A DNA stretch of 64,000 nucleotides from Microbacterium paraoxydans (GCF_020524545.1 NZ_JAIVLG010000004.1:310001-374000); one strand, 5' to 3'; shown: positions 7,039 through 16,055, numbered from the stretch's first letter. Program-made: numbers and translations. The notes: a model not told the origin generated them from the letters alone.

Positions 7039-10014
7039 ATGGTCCGCCCGGACGACTCCGTCTCGCTCTCTGCGCTGGCCAGGCTCGGCTTCGCAGAATT
7101 GAGCGAGGCCGCGGCTTCCCTCGCGGAACTCGCGGAGATCCTCGACCGACCTCACGGGGTACTGCTCGAGGCAGATGATGCCGCAGACCCCGATGCCGCG
7201 GTGCGCGGGTTGCTTCGAGTGGCGCGTCGGGATGCAGCACCCCTGCGGGCACTGCTCGATGACGAGGTGACCCGGCGCCAGGTGTGGCGCGTGTTCGGCG
7301 CGTCGGAAGGGCTCGCCGACTTCTTCCTCCGTCACCCCGAGCAGCTCTCGGTTCTCGACGGGCCGATCCGCGGTCTGCCCACGTCACCAGAGCTGCGCGA
7401 GAGCTTGCTCGCGTCCGTCGGCGCGCGAGAGGGATTCGCGCGGACGGGGGACGACGACGCGGTCGTCGCGCTCAGGGTCGCGTACCGCCGCAGCCTCGCG
7501 GCCGTTGCGGCCTACGATCTCACGCATCCGTCGCCGGCGACGATCGTCGCCGACGTCTCGGCTGCACTCGCCGATCTCGCCGGTGCCGCACTCGAAGCGT
7601 CGCTCGCCGTCGCGAGGACGCGTCTGCAGGAGTCGCTGAACAAGGACGAGGTCGCCGCTACGCGCCTCGCCGTCATCGGCATGGGCAAAGCGGGTGCCAG
7701 GGAACTGAACTACGTCAGTGACGTGGACGTGATCTTCGTCGGCGGCACCGACGACGAAGACATCGTGAACGAGGCGAAGGCGATGGACATCGCCACTCGA
7801 CTCGCGCGCGAGACCATGCGCAACCTGAGCGGCATCGAGGTCGAGCCGCCGCTGTGGGAAGTGGACGCCGCGCTCCGCCCCGAGGGCAAGCAAGGAGCCC
7901 TGGTTCGTTCCGTCGCCTCCCATTTGGCGTATTACGACCGTTGGGCCAAGAGCTGGGAGTTCCAGGCTCTGCTCAAGGCGCGCCCCCTCGCAGGGGACGC
8001 GGAGCTCGGCGCGGAGTACATCGCCGCCGTGCAACCGAAGATCTGGTCGAGCGCGGCGCGGCAGGACTTCGTCGAGAGCGTCCAACGCATGCGCGAGCGG
8101 GTGATGGAGCACATCGACCCCGAAGACGCGCCGTATCAGCTGAAGCTCGGCGCCGGTGGACTCCGTGACATCGAGTTCACGGTGCAGCTGTTGCAGCTCG
8201 TCCACGGCCTCACCGACGAGACCTTGCGCACCCGGGGCACGCTCGAGAGCCTCGGCGCACTGGTCGACGGGGGCTACATCGGACGCGCAGACGCTGCCAC
8301 CTTCGCCGACGACTACCGGTTGTTGCGACTCATGGAGCATCGTCTCCAGCTGCGTGAGCTCAGCCGCACGCACTTGATGCCGCGGACTCCCGCGGGGCTT
8401 CGGGTGCTCGCTCGCGGCACCGGATTGGCGGACAGCGGCGGGGCCGTCTGGGCTCGGTGGGAGAGCGTGCGGCGTGAGGTGCGAGAGATCCACACGCGAC
8501 TGTTCTACCGGCCGTTGCTCAGCGCGGTCGCCGGACTCCCGGAGGAAGAGCGCACGCTCTCGGCCGCGCAGGCTCACGACCGCCTGGCTGCGATCGGGTT
8601 CCGAGATCCGGCGGGAGCGTTGCGCCACATCGGGGCACTCACGAGCGGGCTCAGCCGCAAGGCCACCATCCAGAGGCATCTGATGCCCATCATGGTGCGC
8701 TGGTTCGCCGACGGCAGCGACCCCGACTACGCCCTCCTCGCGTTCCGGCGGATCAGCGAGCGCCTCGGTGACACGCCATGGTTCCTCCGGATGCTGCGTG
8801 ACTCCTCGGGTGCTGCCGAGAGCCTGACGCGCTTGCTCTCCTCGTCTCGCTACATCGGTGAGCTGTTGGAATGGATCCCCGAGTCGGTCGCCTGGCTCGA
8901 CAGCTCCGGACGTCTGCGGCCCCGTGGAGCCGCGGCCCTCGACGAGGAGGCGCGGGCGATCCAGACGCGTCACGAGACCATCGGCGATGCCCTGCGTGCC
9001 GTGCGTGCCCTCCGCCGCCGGGAGCTTCTCCGCACCGCGATGGGAGCGGTTCTCGGAGTCCTCACGATCGAGGAGGTGGCGACGGCGCTGACGGACATCA
9101 CCGAAGCGACCATCCAAGCCGCCCTCCGTGCCGTCCTCCGCGAGGTGGTCCCCGCGGAGGACGATGATCTGGACTTCGCCGTCATCGCGATGGGACGCTT
9201 CGGAGGCGCAGAACTCGGTTTCGGCTCGGATGCCGACATCCTCTACGTCTACGACGCGAACGGCGTCGATCCCCAGCGCGCGCAGAAGCTCGCCACGCAG
9301 ATCGTCACAGGACTCCGCGAGCACGTCACCGACCACCGGCTCCCACTCGACCTCGATGCCGATCTGCGTCCGGAGGGGCGCAACGGTCCCGTCGTTCGAT
9401 CCATCGAGGCATACGCCGAGTACTACCGTCGCTGGTCGTTGTCGTGGGAGGCGCAGGCGCTGCTCCGGGCGCGAGGCGTCGCGGGAAGCGTGAAGCTGAT
9501 CGAGAAGTTCACCGCGCTGGCGGACACGATCCGCTACCCCGAGTCGGTCGATCTCCAGAGCACGCGCGAGATCAAACGCATCAAGGCCAGGGTCGAAGGG
9601 GAACGACTGCCGCAGGGGGCGGACCCCAGGCGGCATCTGAAGCTCGGCCCGGGTACGCTCAGCGACGTCGAGTGGCTCGTGCAGATGCTCCAGCTTCAGC
9701 ACGCTCACGCGATTCCGGGGCTGCGCACGACCTCGACCCTCGGCGCGCTCGACGCCGCCGTCGATGCGGGGCTTGTGGCGCAGGATGATGCCGAGCGGCT
9801 GCACGAGGCGTGGCGCCTGTCGAGCAGACTCCGGTCGGCGATCACGCTGCTGACGGGGAAGACGAGCGATCTGCTTCCGGTGGACCGGCGGCAGCTGGAT
9901 GCGATCGGTCGTCTTCTCGGCTATCCCGACCGTGCGGCCACCGAGCTCGAAGAGGACTATCTGGGCGTCACGCGACGTGCGCGGAAGACGTTCGAGGACT
10001 TGTTCTACGGTTGA
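7039..10014 (+). CDS. glnE: Bifunctional glutamine synthetase adenylyltransferase/deadenylase
   Basis: Modifies glutamine synthetase by attaching or removing AMP, so controlling ammonium assimilation. Protein of 991 residues with two nucleotidyltransferase domains. The N-terminal one has GMGKAGARELNYVSDVDVIF (metal ligands in SDVD). The C-terminal one has AMGRFGGAELGFGSDADILY (SDAD). Each is followed by a helical domain; the segments KLGAGGLRDIEF and KLGPGTLSDVEW mark the repeated halves. The likely target is the GlnA encoded at 12291-13715, which keeps the adenylylation tyrosine, rather than the adjacent GlnA2. The ATG lies 7 bp after glnA2. Confidence 0.96.
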   Translation: MVRPDDSVSLSALARLGFAELSEAAASLAELAEILDRPHGVLLEADDAADPDAAVRGLLRVARRDAAPLRALLDDEVTRRQVWRVFGASEGLADFFLRHPEQLSVLDGPIRGLPTSPELRESLLASVGAREGFARTGDDDAVVALRVAYRRSLAAVAAYDLTHPSPATIVADVSAALADLAGAALEASLAVARTRLQESLNKDEVAATRLAVIGMGKAGARELNYVSDVDVIFVGGTDDEDIVNEAKAMDIATRLARETMRNLSGIEVEPPLWEVDAALRPEGKQGALVRSVASHLAYYDRWAKSWEFQALLKARPLAGDAELGAEYIAAVQPKIWSSAARQDFVESVQRMRERVMEHIDPEDAPYQLKLGAGGLRDIEFTVQLLQLVHGLTDETLRTRGTLESLGALVDGGYIGRADAATFADDYRLLRLMEHRLQLRELSRTHLMPRTPAGLRVLARGTGLADSGGAVWARWESVRREVREIHTRLFYRPLLSAVAGLPEEERTLSAAQAHDRLAAIGFRDPAGALRHIGALTSGLSRKATIQRHLMPIMVRWFADGSDPDYALLAFRRISERLGDTPWFLRMLRDSSGAAESLTRLLSSSRYIGELLEWIPESVAWLDSSGRLRPRGAAALDEEARAIQTRHETIGDALRAVRALRRRELLRTAMGAVLGVLTIEEVATALTDITEATIQAALRAVLREVVPAEDDDLDFAVIAMGRFGGAELGFGSDADILYVYDANGVDPQRAQKLATQIVTGLREHVTDHRLPLDLDADLRPEGRNGPVVRSIEAYAEYYRRWSLSWEAQALLRARGVAGSVKLIEKFTALADTIRYPESVDLQSTREIKRIKARVEGERLPQGADPRRHLKLGPGTLSDVEWLVQMLQLQHAHAIPGLRTTSTLGALDAAVDAGLVAQDDAERLHEAWRLSSRLRSAITLLTGKTSDLLPVDRRQLDAIGRLLGYPDRAATELEEDYLGVTRRARKTFEDLFYG

Positions 10015-10064
10015 ATCCGCCGCGCGAGTTTGCAGTATGGGGGCGCGTGTCCCAAGCTGACGAT

Positions 10065-10985
10065 ATGACTCGCGCACGCATCGGTATCGTCTGGAATCCT
10101 TCGAAGGTCGAGCAGGACGATCTGCGTGACGCGGTCGCCGGAGTCTTCGACGATTCATACGATGTCCGTTGGTGGGAGACCACTCCGGATGACCCAGGTC
10201 GAGGCATGGCTCGGGAAGCGCGCGAGGATGACCGGCACATCGTCATCGCGGTCGGCGGAGACGGCACCGTGCGCGCTGTCGCCGAATCGCTGGCAGGTTC
10301 GGAGACCATGCTCGGAATCGTTCCGCAGGGGACCGGCAATCTTCTCGCTCGCAACCTCGATGTTCCGCTGAACGATGTGACCGCAGCGCTGGAAAGAGTC
10401 CGTGACGCCGAGGCGCGTCGCATCGATCTGGGGTGGGTCTCGTATGACGGAGCCGAGCATGCCTTCGCGGTGATGGTCGGATTCGGTATCGATGCGCAGA
10501 TGCTGGTCGAGACCGACGACGACCTCAAGTCGAAGGCTGGATGGCTCGCCTACGTCGAAGCGATGGGACGTGCCCTCGCCGGTACCGAGATGACGGAGAT
10601 CACTCTCGCCATCGACGGAGAGAAGGCTGTCGCCGTGCGCGGCCACACCATGCTGATCGGCAACTGCGGGATGGTGCAGGGCGGGATCAGACTGCTGCCC
10701 GACGCCGTGCTCGACGACGGCAAGCTCGATGTGCTCATGGTCAGCGCGGACGGCGCGCTGCAATGGCTGGACACGCTGCGTTCCTTCGTCTGGGACAACG
10801 GTATCCGGCGTCTGTTCGGGGCCAGCGACGAGGCCGTCAGCACGGACTCCACACGGCATCTTCCCGTCGAGCGCATCGACGTCGAGCTGGCGACGCCGCT
10901 CATGTTCGAGATCGACGGCGAGGAGATGGGGGAAGTCTCCGCCTTCGAGGTGCGTGTGGAGCCCGGCGCCCTCCTCGTCCGGTAG
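10065..10985 (+). CDS. Diacylglycerol kinase-family lipid kinase
   Basis: Protein of 306 residues with the DAGK catalytic fold: N-terminal RIGIVWNPSKV, the nucleotide loop AVGGDGTVRAVAE near residue 65, and the GTGNLLARNL motif near residue 90. The C-terminal beta-domain has FEIDGEEMG. The family phosphorylates lipids such as diacylglycerol or sphingoid-like acceptors; the acceptor here is unknown. A second paralogue lies at 48102. The start is uncertain: the ATG at 10065 is used, but an in-frame GTG at 10047 stands behind a run of Gs and is also possible. It is followed by the stop of the convergent permease gene. Confidence 0.88.
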   Translation: MTRARIGIVWNPSKVEQDDLRDAVAGVFDDSYDVRWWETTPDDPGRGMAREAREDDRHIVIAVGGDGTVRAVAESLAGSETMLGIVPQGTGNLLARNLDVPLNDVTAALERVRDAEARRIDLGWVSYDGAEHAFAVMVGFGIDAQMLVETDDDLKSKAGWLAYVEAMGRALAGTEMTEITLAIDGEKAVAVRGHTMLIGNCGMVQGGIRLLPDAVLDDGKLDVLMVSADGALQWLDTLRSFVWDNGIRRLFGASDEAVSTDSTRHLPVERIDVELATPLMFEIDGEEMGEVSAFEVRVEPGALLVR

Positions 10986-10986
10986 G

Positions 10987-12135
10987 TCAGCGAGCGGTCT
11001 CCGGGGGGACGATCTTCTGGTCCTGTGCAGGGAACGTCACCTTCTGCACGATGATGATGATGCTCGCGGCGACCGGGATCGCGACGAGCGCTCCGAGGAT
11101 GCCGCCCAGCGTTCCACCGGCCACCGCCGCGATCACCACGAGCGCCCCCGGCACGGCAACGGCTCTGCTCATGATGCGAGGCGAGAGAACGTATGCCTCG
11201 ATCTGCATATAGATGAGGTAGTAGATGATCGCGATCAGCGCCGTCAGCGGTGAGACGAAGAGGCAGATCAGCGAGTTGATGATCGACGCGGTCAGCGTTC
11301 CGACCAGCGGGATCAGCGACCCGATGAACGCGATGAGCGCGAGCAGCGCCGGCACCGGGGCGCCGATGATGCTGAGGAAGATGAGACTCAGGATTCCGTT
11401 GACGAGCGCGAGGCTCACCTGGCCGATCACGTAGCGACCGACGGCGCCGGAGACGTCTTCGAGGAGTCCGCTGAAGGTGTCCCGCTGGTAGGCGGGTACG
11501 AAACGGGCCGCCACGTGCTTCATGCTCCGCAGCGAAGCCATGAAGTACAGGGTCAGGATCAGGACGATCGTGACCCCCGTCAGTCCGCCTGCGATCCCCG
11601 CTCCGACGGCGAAGACACCACCGCCGATGTCGAGGAAGTTGTCCGGGTCCTGAACGAAGTCGAGGACGCCCTGGACGGCGTCCGTGATGGTGGACCCGAA
11701 CTGGCCGCTGATGTCCTTGTACCAGGCGCTGGCCATGAAGTCCTCGACCATCTGCGGTCCGTCTTTGATCAGATTGCTGATCTGCTCGACCAGGAGCGGG
11801 ATGATGGCGAGGATGATGCCGGCGAACGCCAGCAGGACCGCGGCGACGACGACGGCGACGGCTGCCGGGCGGGGGAGCTTCTTCTCGATGAAGGCGACGA
11901 TGGGGTCGAGTCCGAGCGCGAGGAAGATCGCCACACCGATGTACACGAACACCGTGGCGAGCTGACCGACGACACCGCCGATCGCCAGGGCCACCAGCAC
12001 ACCGAGGGCGCCCAGCAACCCGAACATGAAGGGGTTCGTCCGCGCGTACGCGGCGACCGCGTTCGACCGCTGTGCCGCGGTGTCGTCCGGAGGGGTGCGC
12101 AGGTCGCTCTTCACGGTCACTCTTCTACGGCGCAT
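10987..12135 (-). CDS. AI-2E family permease
   Basis: Integral membrane protein of 382 residues with about eight predicted membrane segments and an N-terminal cytosolic tail of about 30 residues. Hallmarks of the AI-2E/PerM superfamily are present. A hydrophobic pair opens the protein (FGLLGALGVLVALAIGG), a central amphipathic region contains PLLVEQISNLIKDGPQMV, and the C-terminal block includes IGSLIPLVGTLTASI and PGALVVIAAVAGGTLGG. Members export varied small molecules or act as Na+/H+ antiporters; the substrate cannot be assigned. The ATG at 12135 has GGGGGAAC upstream. It lies downstream of, and is separated by a terminator from, glnA. Confidence 0.9.
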   Translation of the reverse strand: MRRRRVTVKSDLRTPPDDTAAQRSNAVAAYARTNPFMFGLLGALGVLVALAIGGVVGQLATVFVYIGVAIFLALGLDPIVAFIEKKLPRPAAVAVVVAAVLLAFAGIILAIIPLLVEQISNLIKDGPQMVEDFMASAWYKDISGQFGSTITDAVQGVLDFVQDPDNFLDIGGGVFAVGAGIAGGLTGVTIVLILTLYFMASLRSMKHVAARFVPAYQRDTFSGLLEDVSGAVGRYVIGQVSLALVNGILSLIFLSIIGAPVPALLALIAFIGSLIPLVGTLTASIINSLICLFVSPLTALIAIIYYLIYMQIEAYVLSPRIMSRAVAVPGALVVIAAVAGGTLGGILGALVAIPVAASIIIIVQKVTFPAQDQKIVPPETAR

Positions 12136-12232
12136 GGTTCCCCCGGTCGATGCTCAGACTCACAAGTTGATCACCCGGATGCCACGCGGTCAAGCGCGCC
12201 ACGGCGGGAGATCAGCGGGTGTCAGAGTGACG

Positions 12233-12270
12233 GAGGGCCCCACCGTCGCAGACGCGGCGGTGGGGCCCTC
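12233..12270 (-). terminator. Rho-independent terminator of glnA
   Basis: Perfect 13-bp inverted repeat with arms GAGGGCCCCACCG and CGGTGGGGCCCTC and a 12-nt loop, 20 bp beyond the glnA stop. There is no T-run, as is usual in high-GC actinobacteria. Confidence 0.85.
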
Positions 12271-12290
12271 TGGGTGCGGTTATGAAGCCG

Positions 12291-13715
12291 TCAGACCCCG
12301 AAGTACAGCTCGTACTCGAACGGGTGCGGGCGCTGCGCCATCGGCAGGATCTCGTTCTCGTACTTGTAGGAGATCCAGGTCTCGATGAGCTCCTTGGTGA
12401 ACACGCCGCCCTCGAGGAGGAACTGGTGGTCGGCCGCCAGCGCGTCGAGCGAGTCGAGCAGGGAGTTCGGGACCTGCGGGATGTCCTTGGCCTCCTCGGG
12501 CGGGAGCTCGTAGAGGTCCTTGTCGACCGGCTCGTGCGGCTCGATGCGGTTCTTGATCCCGTCGAGGCCGGCCATCAGCTGGGCGGCGAAGGCGAGGTAG
12601 GGGTTGCCGGAGGCATCGGGTGCGCGGAACTCGATGCGCTTGGCCTTCGGGTTGGATCCCGTGATCGGGATGCGGATCGCGGCGGAACGGTTGCCGGCCG
12701 AGTAGACCAGGTTGACCGGAGCCTCGAAGCCCTTGACCAGACGGTGGTAGCTGTTCAGGGTCGGGTTGGTGAACGCGAGCAGCGCCGGCGCGTGTGCCAG
12801 GATGCCGCCGATGTACCAGCGCGCGATGTCGCTGAGCTGACCGTAGCCGGCCTCGTCGTAGAACAGCGGCTCGCCGTCGTTCCACAGCGACTGGTGCGTG
12901 TGCATGCCCGAGCCGTTGTCACCGTAGAGAGGCTTGGGCATGAAGGTCGCGACCTTGCCCCACTCCTGCGCGGTGTTCTTGACGATGTACTTGAACTTGA
13001 GGATGTCGTCTGCCGCGTGGACCATCGTGTCGAAGCGGTAGTTGATCTCCTGCTGTCCGGCGGTTCCCACCTCGTGGTGCGAACGCTCGAGCGTGAAGCC
13101 GGACTCGATGAGCTTGAGGGTGATGTCGTCGCGCAGGTCGGCGGTCTTGTCGACCGGGCTCACCGGGAAGTAGCCGCCCTTGTAGGGAGTCTTGTTGGCG
13201 AGGTTGCCGCCCTCTTCTTCACGACCGGTGTTCCACGCCGCTTCCTCGGAGTCCACCTTGTAGAAGCTCTCACCGGCGGTGACGGAGTAGCGGACGTCGT
13301 CGAAGATGTAGAACTCCGCCTCGGGGGCGAAGAAGGCCGTGTCGGCGATACCGGTGGATGCCAGGTACTTCTCGGCCTTCTTGGCGACCTGGCGCGGGTC
13401 CTTCGAGTAGATCTCGCCGGTGCGCGGGTTGTAGATGTCGAAGAGCATGACGAGCGTGCTCGCCTCGCGGAACGGGTCGACGTACGCCGTCGTGACGTCG
13501 GGGATGAGCTGCATGTCCGACTCATGGATGCTCGCGAAGCCGCGGATCGAGGAACCGTCGAACAGCTGGCCGTCGGTGAAGAATGCCTCGTCGACCGTCG
13601 ATGCAGGAATGTTGAAGTGCTGCTGAACACCCGGGAGATCGGTGAAGCGGATGTCAAGGAACTTGACGTCGTTCTCCTTGATGTAGGTCAGTACTTCGGA
13701 CGAATCTTTGAACAT
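12291..13715 (-). CDS. glnA: Glutamine synthetase, type I-beta (main GlnA)
   Basis: Principal ammonium-assimilating glutamine synthetase, 474 residues, predicted dodecamer. Motifs: [43 protein letters not shown], the ATP site [18 protein letters not shown] and [13 protein letters not shown]. The I-beta insertion is present, and the adenylylation site reads [10 protein letters not shown] with the modifiable tyrosine, so GlnE control is expected. The ATG at 13715 is preceded by CAGGAG. A tandem GlnR-like operator lies 62-99 bp upstream (13777-13814), giving nitrogen-dependent transcription as well. A strong hairpin ends the gene. Confidence 0.97.
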   Translation of the reverse strand: MFKDSSEVLTYIKENDVKFLDIRFTDLPGVQQHFNIPASTVDEAFFTDGQLFDGSSIRGFASIHESDMQLIPDVTTAYVDPFREASTLVMLFDIYNPRTGEIYSKDPRQVAKKAEKYLASTGIADTAFFAPEAEFYIFDDVRYSVTAGESFYKVDSEEAAWNTGREEEGGNLANKTPYKGGYFPVSPVDKTADLRDDITLKLIESGFTLERSHHEVGTAGQQEINYRFDTMVHAADDILKFKYIVKNTAQEWGKVATFMPKPLYGDNGSGMHTHQSLWNDGEPLFYDEAGYGQLSDIARWYIGGILAHAPALLAFTNPTLNSYHRLVKGFEAPVNLVYSAGNRSAAIRIPITGSNPKAKRIEFRAPDASGNPYLAFAAQLMAGLDGIKNRIEPHEPVDKDLYELPPEEAKDIPQVPNSLLDSLDALAADHQFLLEGGVFTKELIETWISYKYENEILPMAQRPHPFEYELYFGV

Positions 13716-13776
13716 GTACGACTCCTGTAATGCGGATCGATGGCTTCACGGCCACTCTGCAGAGTACGGACGGGGG

Positions 13777-13814
13777 ATTTCTCTACGGTATCCGCTTTGT
13801 TTCGGGCGTGTTAC
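13777..13814 (-). promoter_or_regulatory. Tandem GlnR-type operator upstream of glnA
   Basis: Read on the minus strand the order is GTAAC, 6 nt, GAAAC, 6 nt, GATAC, 6 nt, GAAAT. This fits the actinobacterial GlnR consensus of two gTnAC-n6-GaAAC units separated by 6 nt. The first unit is exact and the second has one deviation per half. It ends 62 bp before the glnA ATG. Confidence 0.7.
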
Positions 13815-13850
13815 AGGCGCGAGGTCGTCAGCGCGACTTTTCCGGCTCGG

Positions 13851-13856
13851 TAGGCT
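13851..13856 (+). promoter_or_regulatory. Predicted -10 element of the RDD gene (leaderless)
   Basis: TAGGCT is followed by 6 nt and the GTG at 13863. The spacer is only G and A residues, so a leaderless start is likely. Confidence 0.45.
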
Positions 13857-13862
13857 GGGGGA

Positions 13863-14291
13863 GTGACGGATGCTGTGAACACGTACCCCGGCGAGCGACT
13901 CGGACTTCCGGAATCGGGTACCGGGAGCATCGCCCGCCCCGGTCGGCGGATCGGCGCCCTGCTGATCGACTACGCCGCAGCGACGATCATCGCGACGGGC
14001 TTCCTCGGATATGACCAGTTCGCGCTCCCCACGGAGGCGGGTCTCACCCAGTTCGCGCCGATGCTCGTCTTCGCGGTGCTGCAGATCCTCTTCATTCCGA
14101 CCGCCGGCGGCAGCCCGGGCCACCGCATCCTCGGGATGCGTCTGGTCCGGCGAGACGGCAGCTGGGTCGGACTTTGGCGTCCTGTGGTGCGCACGCTGCT
14201 GCTGGTGGTCGTCGTACCTGCGGTCATCTGGGATACCGATCAGCGCGGCCTCCATGACAAAGCCATCGGGACGATCCTGATCCGCGCCTGA
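13863..14291 (+). CDS. RDD family membrane protein
   Basis: Protein of 142 residues. The RDD domain begins with RPGRRIGALLIDYAAA, where the Arg/Asp pair that names the family is seen, and three membrane segments follow. The typical central motif GSPGHRILGMRLVRRDGS is present. The function of RDD proteins is mostly unknown; some are linked to ion transport. The GTG at 13863 is supported by the -10 hexamer 6 nt upstream. It is divergent from glnA, so the 147-bp gap holds the glnA control region and this promoter. It is convergent with the RimB-like gene. Confidence 0.88.
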   Translation: MTDAVNTYPGERLGLPESGTGSIARPGRRIGALLIDYAAATIIATGFLGYDQFALPTEAGLTQFAPMLVFAVLQILFIPTAGGSPGHRILGMRLVRRDGSWVGLWRPVVRTLLLVVVVPAVIWDTDQRGLHDKAIGTILIRA

Positions 14292-14300
14292 GTCTCGCGC

Positions 14301-14792
14301 TCAGGCCTTCCCGCGGTTGCGTCGTCGCGCTTCGCGGGGCGCGCGGCCTCCGAGGAACGAGCGCGCCGGGTCGACGGAGAATCCCTGTCGAAGCGCCTCG
14401 CGCCCGATGAGCATGCGGAATCCCATCTCGTCGCGGTTGCTCAGTGTCACCTCGGCGAGCACTTCGCGGTCCACGAGACGGATCATCAGCTCCACCACGA
14501 GGCGCTCCTGCGCATGCCCCGAAGAGCTGCGCACGGCACGACGGTCGTGTACGGGACACTCCACGACCACGGCATCCTCCTGGCTGTCCTGCCACGGCTT
14601 GACCTTGAACCGGACCCACGTCTCGCCGTCCTGTTCGAACTCCAGGATGTCGAAAGCGTGCAACGACGAGGTGCGCGCTCCCGTGTCGATCTTGGCCTTG
14701 ATCCAGTCCACCCCGAGATCGGGCAGGCTCACCCATTCTCGCCACCCCGTAAGGGTGTTTGAATGGGGGGTAGACCTACTCACCTGATACAT
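14301..14792 (-). CDS. RimB-like retropepsin-type protease (ATP-dependent zinc protease family)
   Basis: Protein of 163 residues of the PF05618-type family, historically called ATP-dependent zinc proteases but structurally retropepsin-like. It shows WREWVSLPDLGVDWIKAKIDTGARTS in overlapping parts, with the DTG triad of aspartic proteases near residue 38 and IGREAL near the C-terminus. In pseudomonads RimB of this family works with RimK in ribosomal protein S6 modification. Here the divergent neighbour, 18 bp away, is a RimK ligase, which supports that link. The ATG at 14792 has GGAG upstream. The basic tail RAPREARRRNRGKA could touch RNA (inference). Confidence 0.82.
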   Translation of the reverse strand: MYQVSRSTPHSNTLTGWREWVSLPDLGVDWIKAKIDTGARTSSLHAFDILEFEQDGETWVRFKVKPWQDSQEDAVVVECPVHDRRAVRSSSGHAQERLVVELMIRLVDREVLAEVTLSNRDEMGFRMLIGREALRQGFSVDPARSFLGGRAPREARRRNRGKA

Positions 14793-14810
14793 CCTGGCAG
14801 GAAACTCCCC

Positions 14811-15998
14811 GTGAAGATCGCAGTGCTCTCCCGCGCGCCGCAGGCGTATTCCACACAGCGACTGCGCGCCGCGGCGCTTCAGCGCGGACACAACGTCAAG
14901 GTGCTCAACACCCTGCGGTTCGCGATCGACCTGACAGCCGACGAACCCGACCTCCACTATCGCGGACGCCAGCTGAGCGACTACGACGCCATCCTGCCGC
15001 GCATCGGCAACTCGATCACGTACTTCGGCACCGCCGTGGTGCGGCAGTTCGAGCAGATGGACGTCTACACGCCGAACACCGCCAACGGGATCTCGAGTGC
15101 CCGCGACAAGCTGCGGGCGAACCAGATCCTGTCACGTCACAACATCGCGATGCCACCGACCGCTTTCGTGCGCAACCGCGCCGACGTGCGGCCGGCGATC
15201 GAGCGGGTCGGTGGCGCCCCCGTCGTGATCAAGCTTCTGGAGGGCACGCAGGGGATCGGCGTCATCCTCGCTCCGCAGGTGAAGGTGGCGGAGGCGATCA
15301 TCGAGACGTTGCATTCCACGAAGCAGAACGTCCTGATCCAGAAGTTCATCTCCGAGAGCCGTGGGCGCGACATCCGGGCACTGGTGGTCGGTGACCGTGT
15401 GGTCGCGGCGATGCGCCGTTCGGCCGCCGGTGACGAGTTCCGTTCGAACGTGCACCGCGGCGGTTCCGTCGAGGCCGTCGAACTCGATCCCGCCTACGAG
15501 CGTGCGGCCGTGCGTTCCGCCCAGATCATGGGGCTGCGCGTCGCCGGTGTGGACATGCTCGAGGGCGACGACGGGCCCCTGATCATGGAGGTCAACTCCT
15601 CGCCGGGGCTTCAGGGCATCGAGACCGCGACGAAGCTCGACGTCGCCGGTGCGATCATCGACTACATCGCCGGGCAGGTCGCGTTCCCCGAGATCGACGT
15701 GCGGCAGCGCTTGACCGTTTCCGCGGGCTACGGCGTCGCCGAGCTCATGGTGCACGGCGCGGTCGATCTGGTCGGGAAGACCCTTGGCGAAGCCGGTCTC
15801 TGGGAGCGTGACATCACGGTCCTCACGCTCCACCGTGGTGTCAGCGTGATCCCCAATCCCCGCAAGCACGTCGTGCTGGAAGCGGACGACAGACTGTTCT
15901 GCTTCGGCAAGCTCGACGAGATGCGTTCGATGATCCCCGAGCGACGCCGTCGTCGCGCGAAGGTCCGCCGCCTGCCACGTCAGCCGCTCTCGGAATGA
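14811..15998 (+). CDS. rimK: RimK-type ATP-grasp glutamate ligase with C-terminal RCK_C domain
   Basis: Protein of 395 residues. Residues 1-295 form a RimK ATP-grasp ligase: KIAVLSRAP at the start, RIGNSITYFG, the ATP-site lysine segment PVVIKLLEGTQGIGV, EFRSNVHRGG and metal-ligand block LIMEVNSSPGLQGIE. RimK adds glutamates to ribosomal protein S6. Residues about 305-375 match an RCK_C (TrkA_C) domain: VAELMVHGAVDLVGKTLGEA, then LTLHRGVSVIPNP and LEADDRLFCFGK. Such domains bind small ligands in K+ channels and transporters and are not part of Escherichia coli RimK. The GTG at 14811 has CAGGAAA upstream. It is divergent from the RimB-like protease. Confidence 0.92.
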   Translation: MKIAVLSRAPQAYSTQRLRAAALQRGHNVKVLNTLRFAIDLTADEPDLHYRGRQLSDYDAILPRIGNSITYFGTAVVRQFEQMDVYTPNTANGISSARDKLRANQILSRHNIAMPPTAFVRNRADVRPAIERVGGAPVVIKLLEGTQGIGVILAPQVKVAEAIIETLHSTKQNVLIQKFISESRGRDIRALVVGDRVVAAMRRSAAGDEFRSNVHRGGSVEAVELDPAYERAAVRSAQIMGLRVAGVDMLEGDDGPLIMEVNSSPGLQGIETATKLDVAGAIIDYIAGQVAFPEIDVRQRLTVSAGYGVAELMVHGAVDLVGKTLGEAGLWERDITVLTLHRGVSVIPNPRKHVVLEADDRLFCFGKLDEMRSMIPERRRRRAKVRRLPRQPLSE

Positions 15999-16000
15999 GC

Positions 16001-16040
16001 GAGAACGCGGCCACCCTCGAAAGAGGACGGCCGCGTTCTT
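16001..16040. terminator. Bidirectional terminator between rimK and the DUF4191 gene
   Basis: Arms AGAACGCGGCC (16002-16012) and GGCCGCGTTCT (16029-16039) around a 16-nt loop, between two convergent genes. On the plus strand it is followed by TCGTTC. Confidence 0.8.
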
Positions 16041-16055
16041 CGTTCGGGTGTCAGA

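Noticed and set aside
7384-10158. A minus-strand open frame of over 900 codons opposite glnE
   Set aside because: It is antisense to glnE over its whole length, with no motifs and no promoter or ribosome-binding site.
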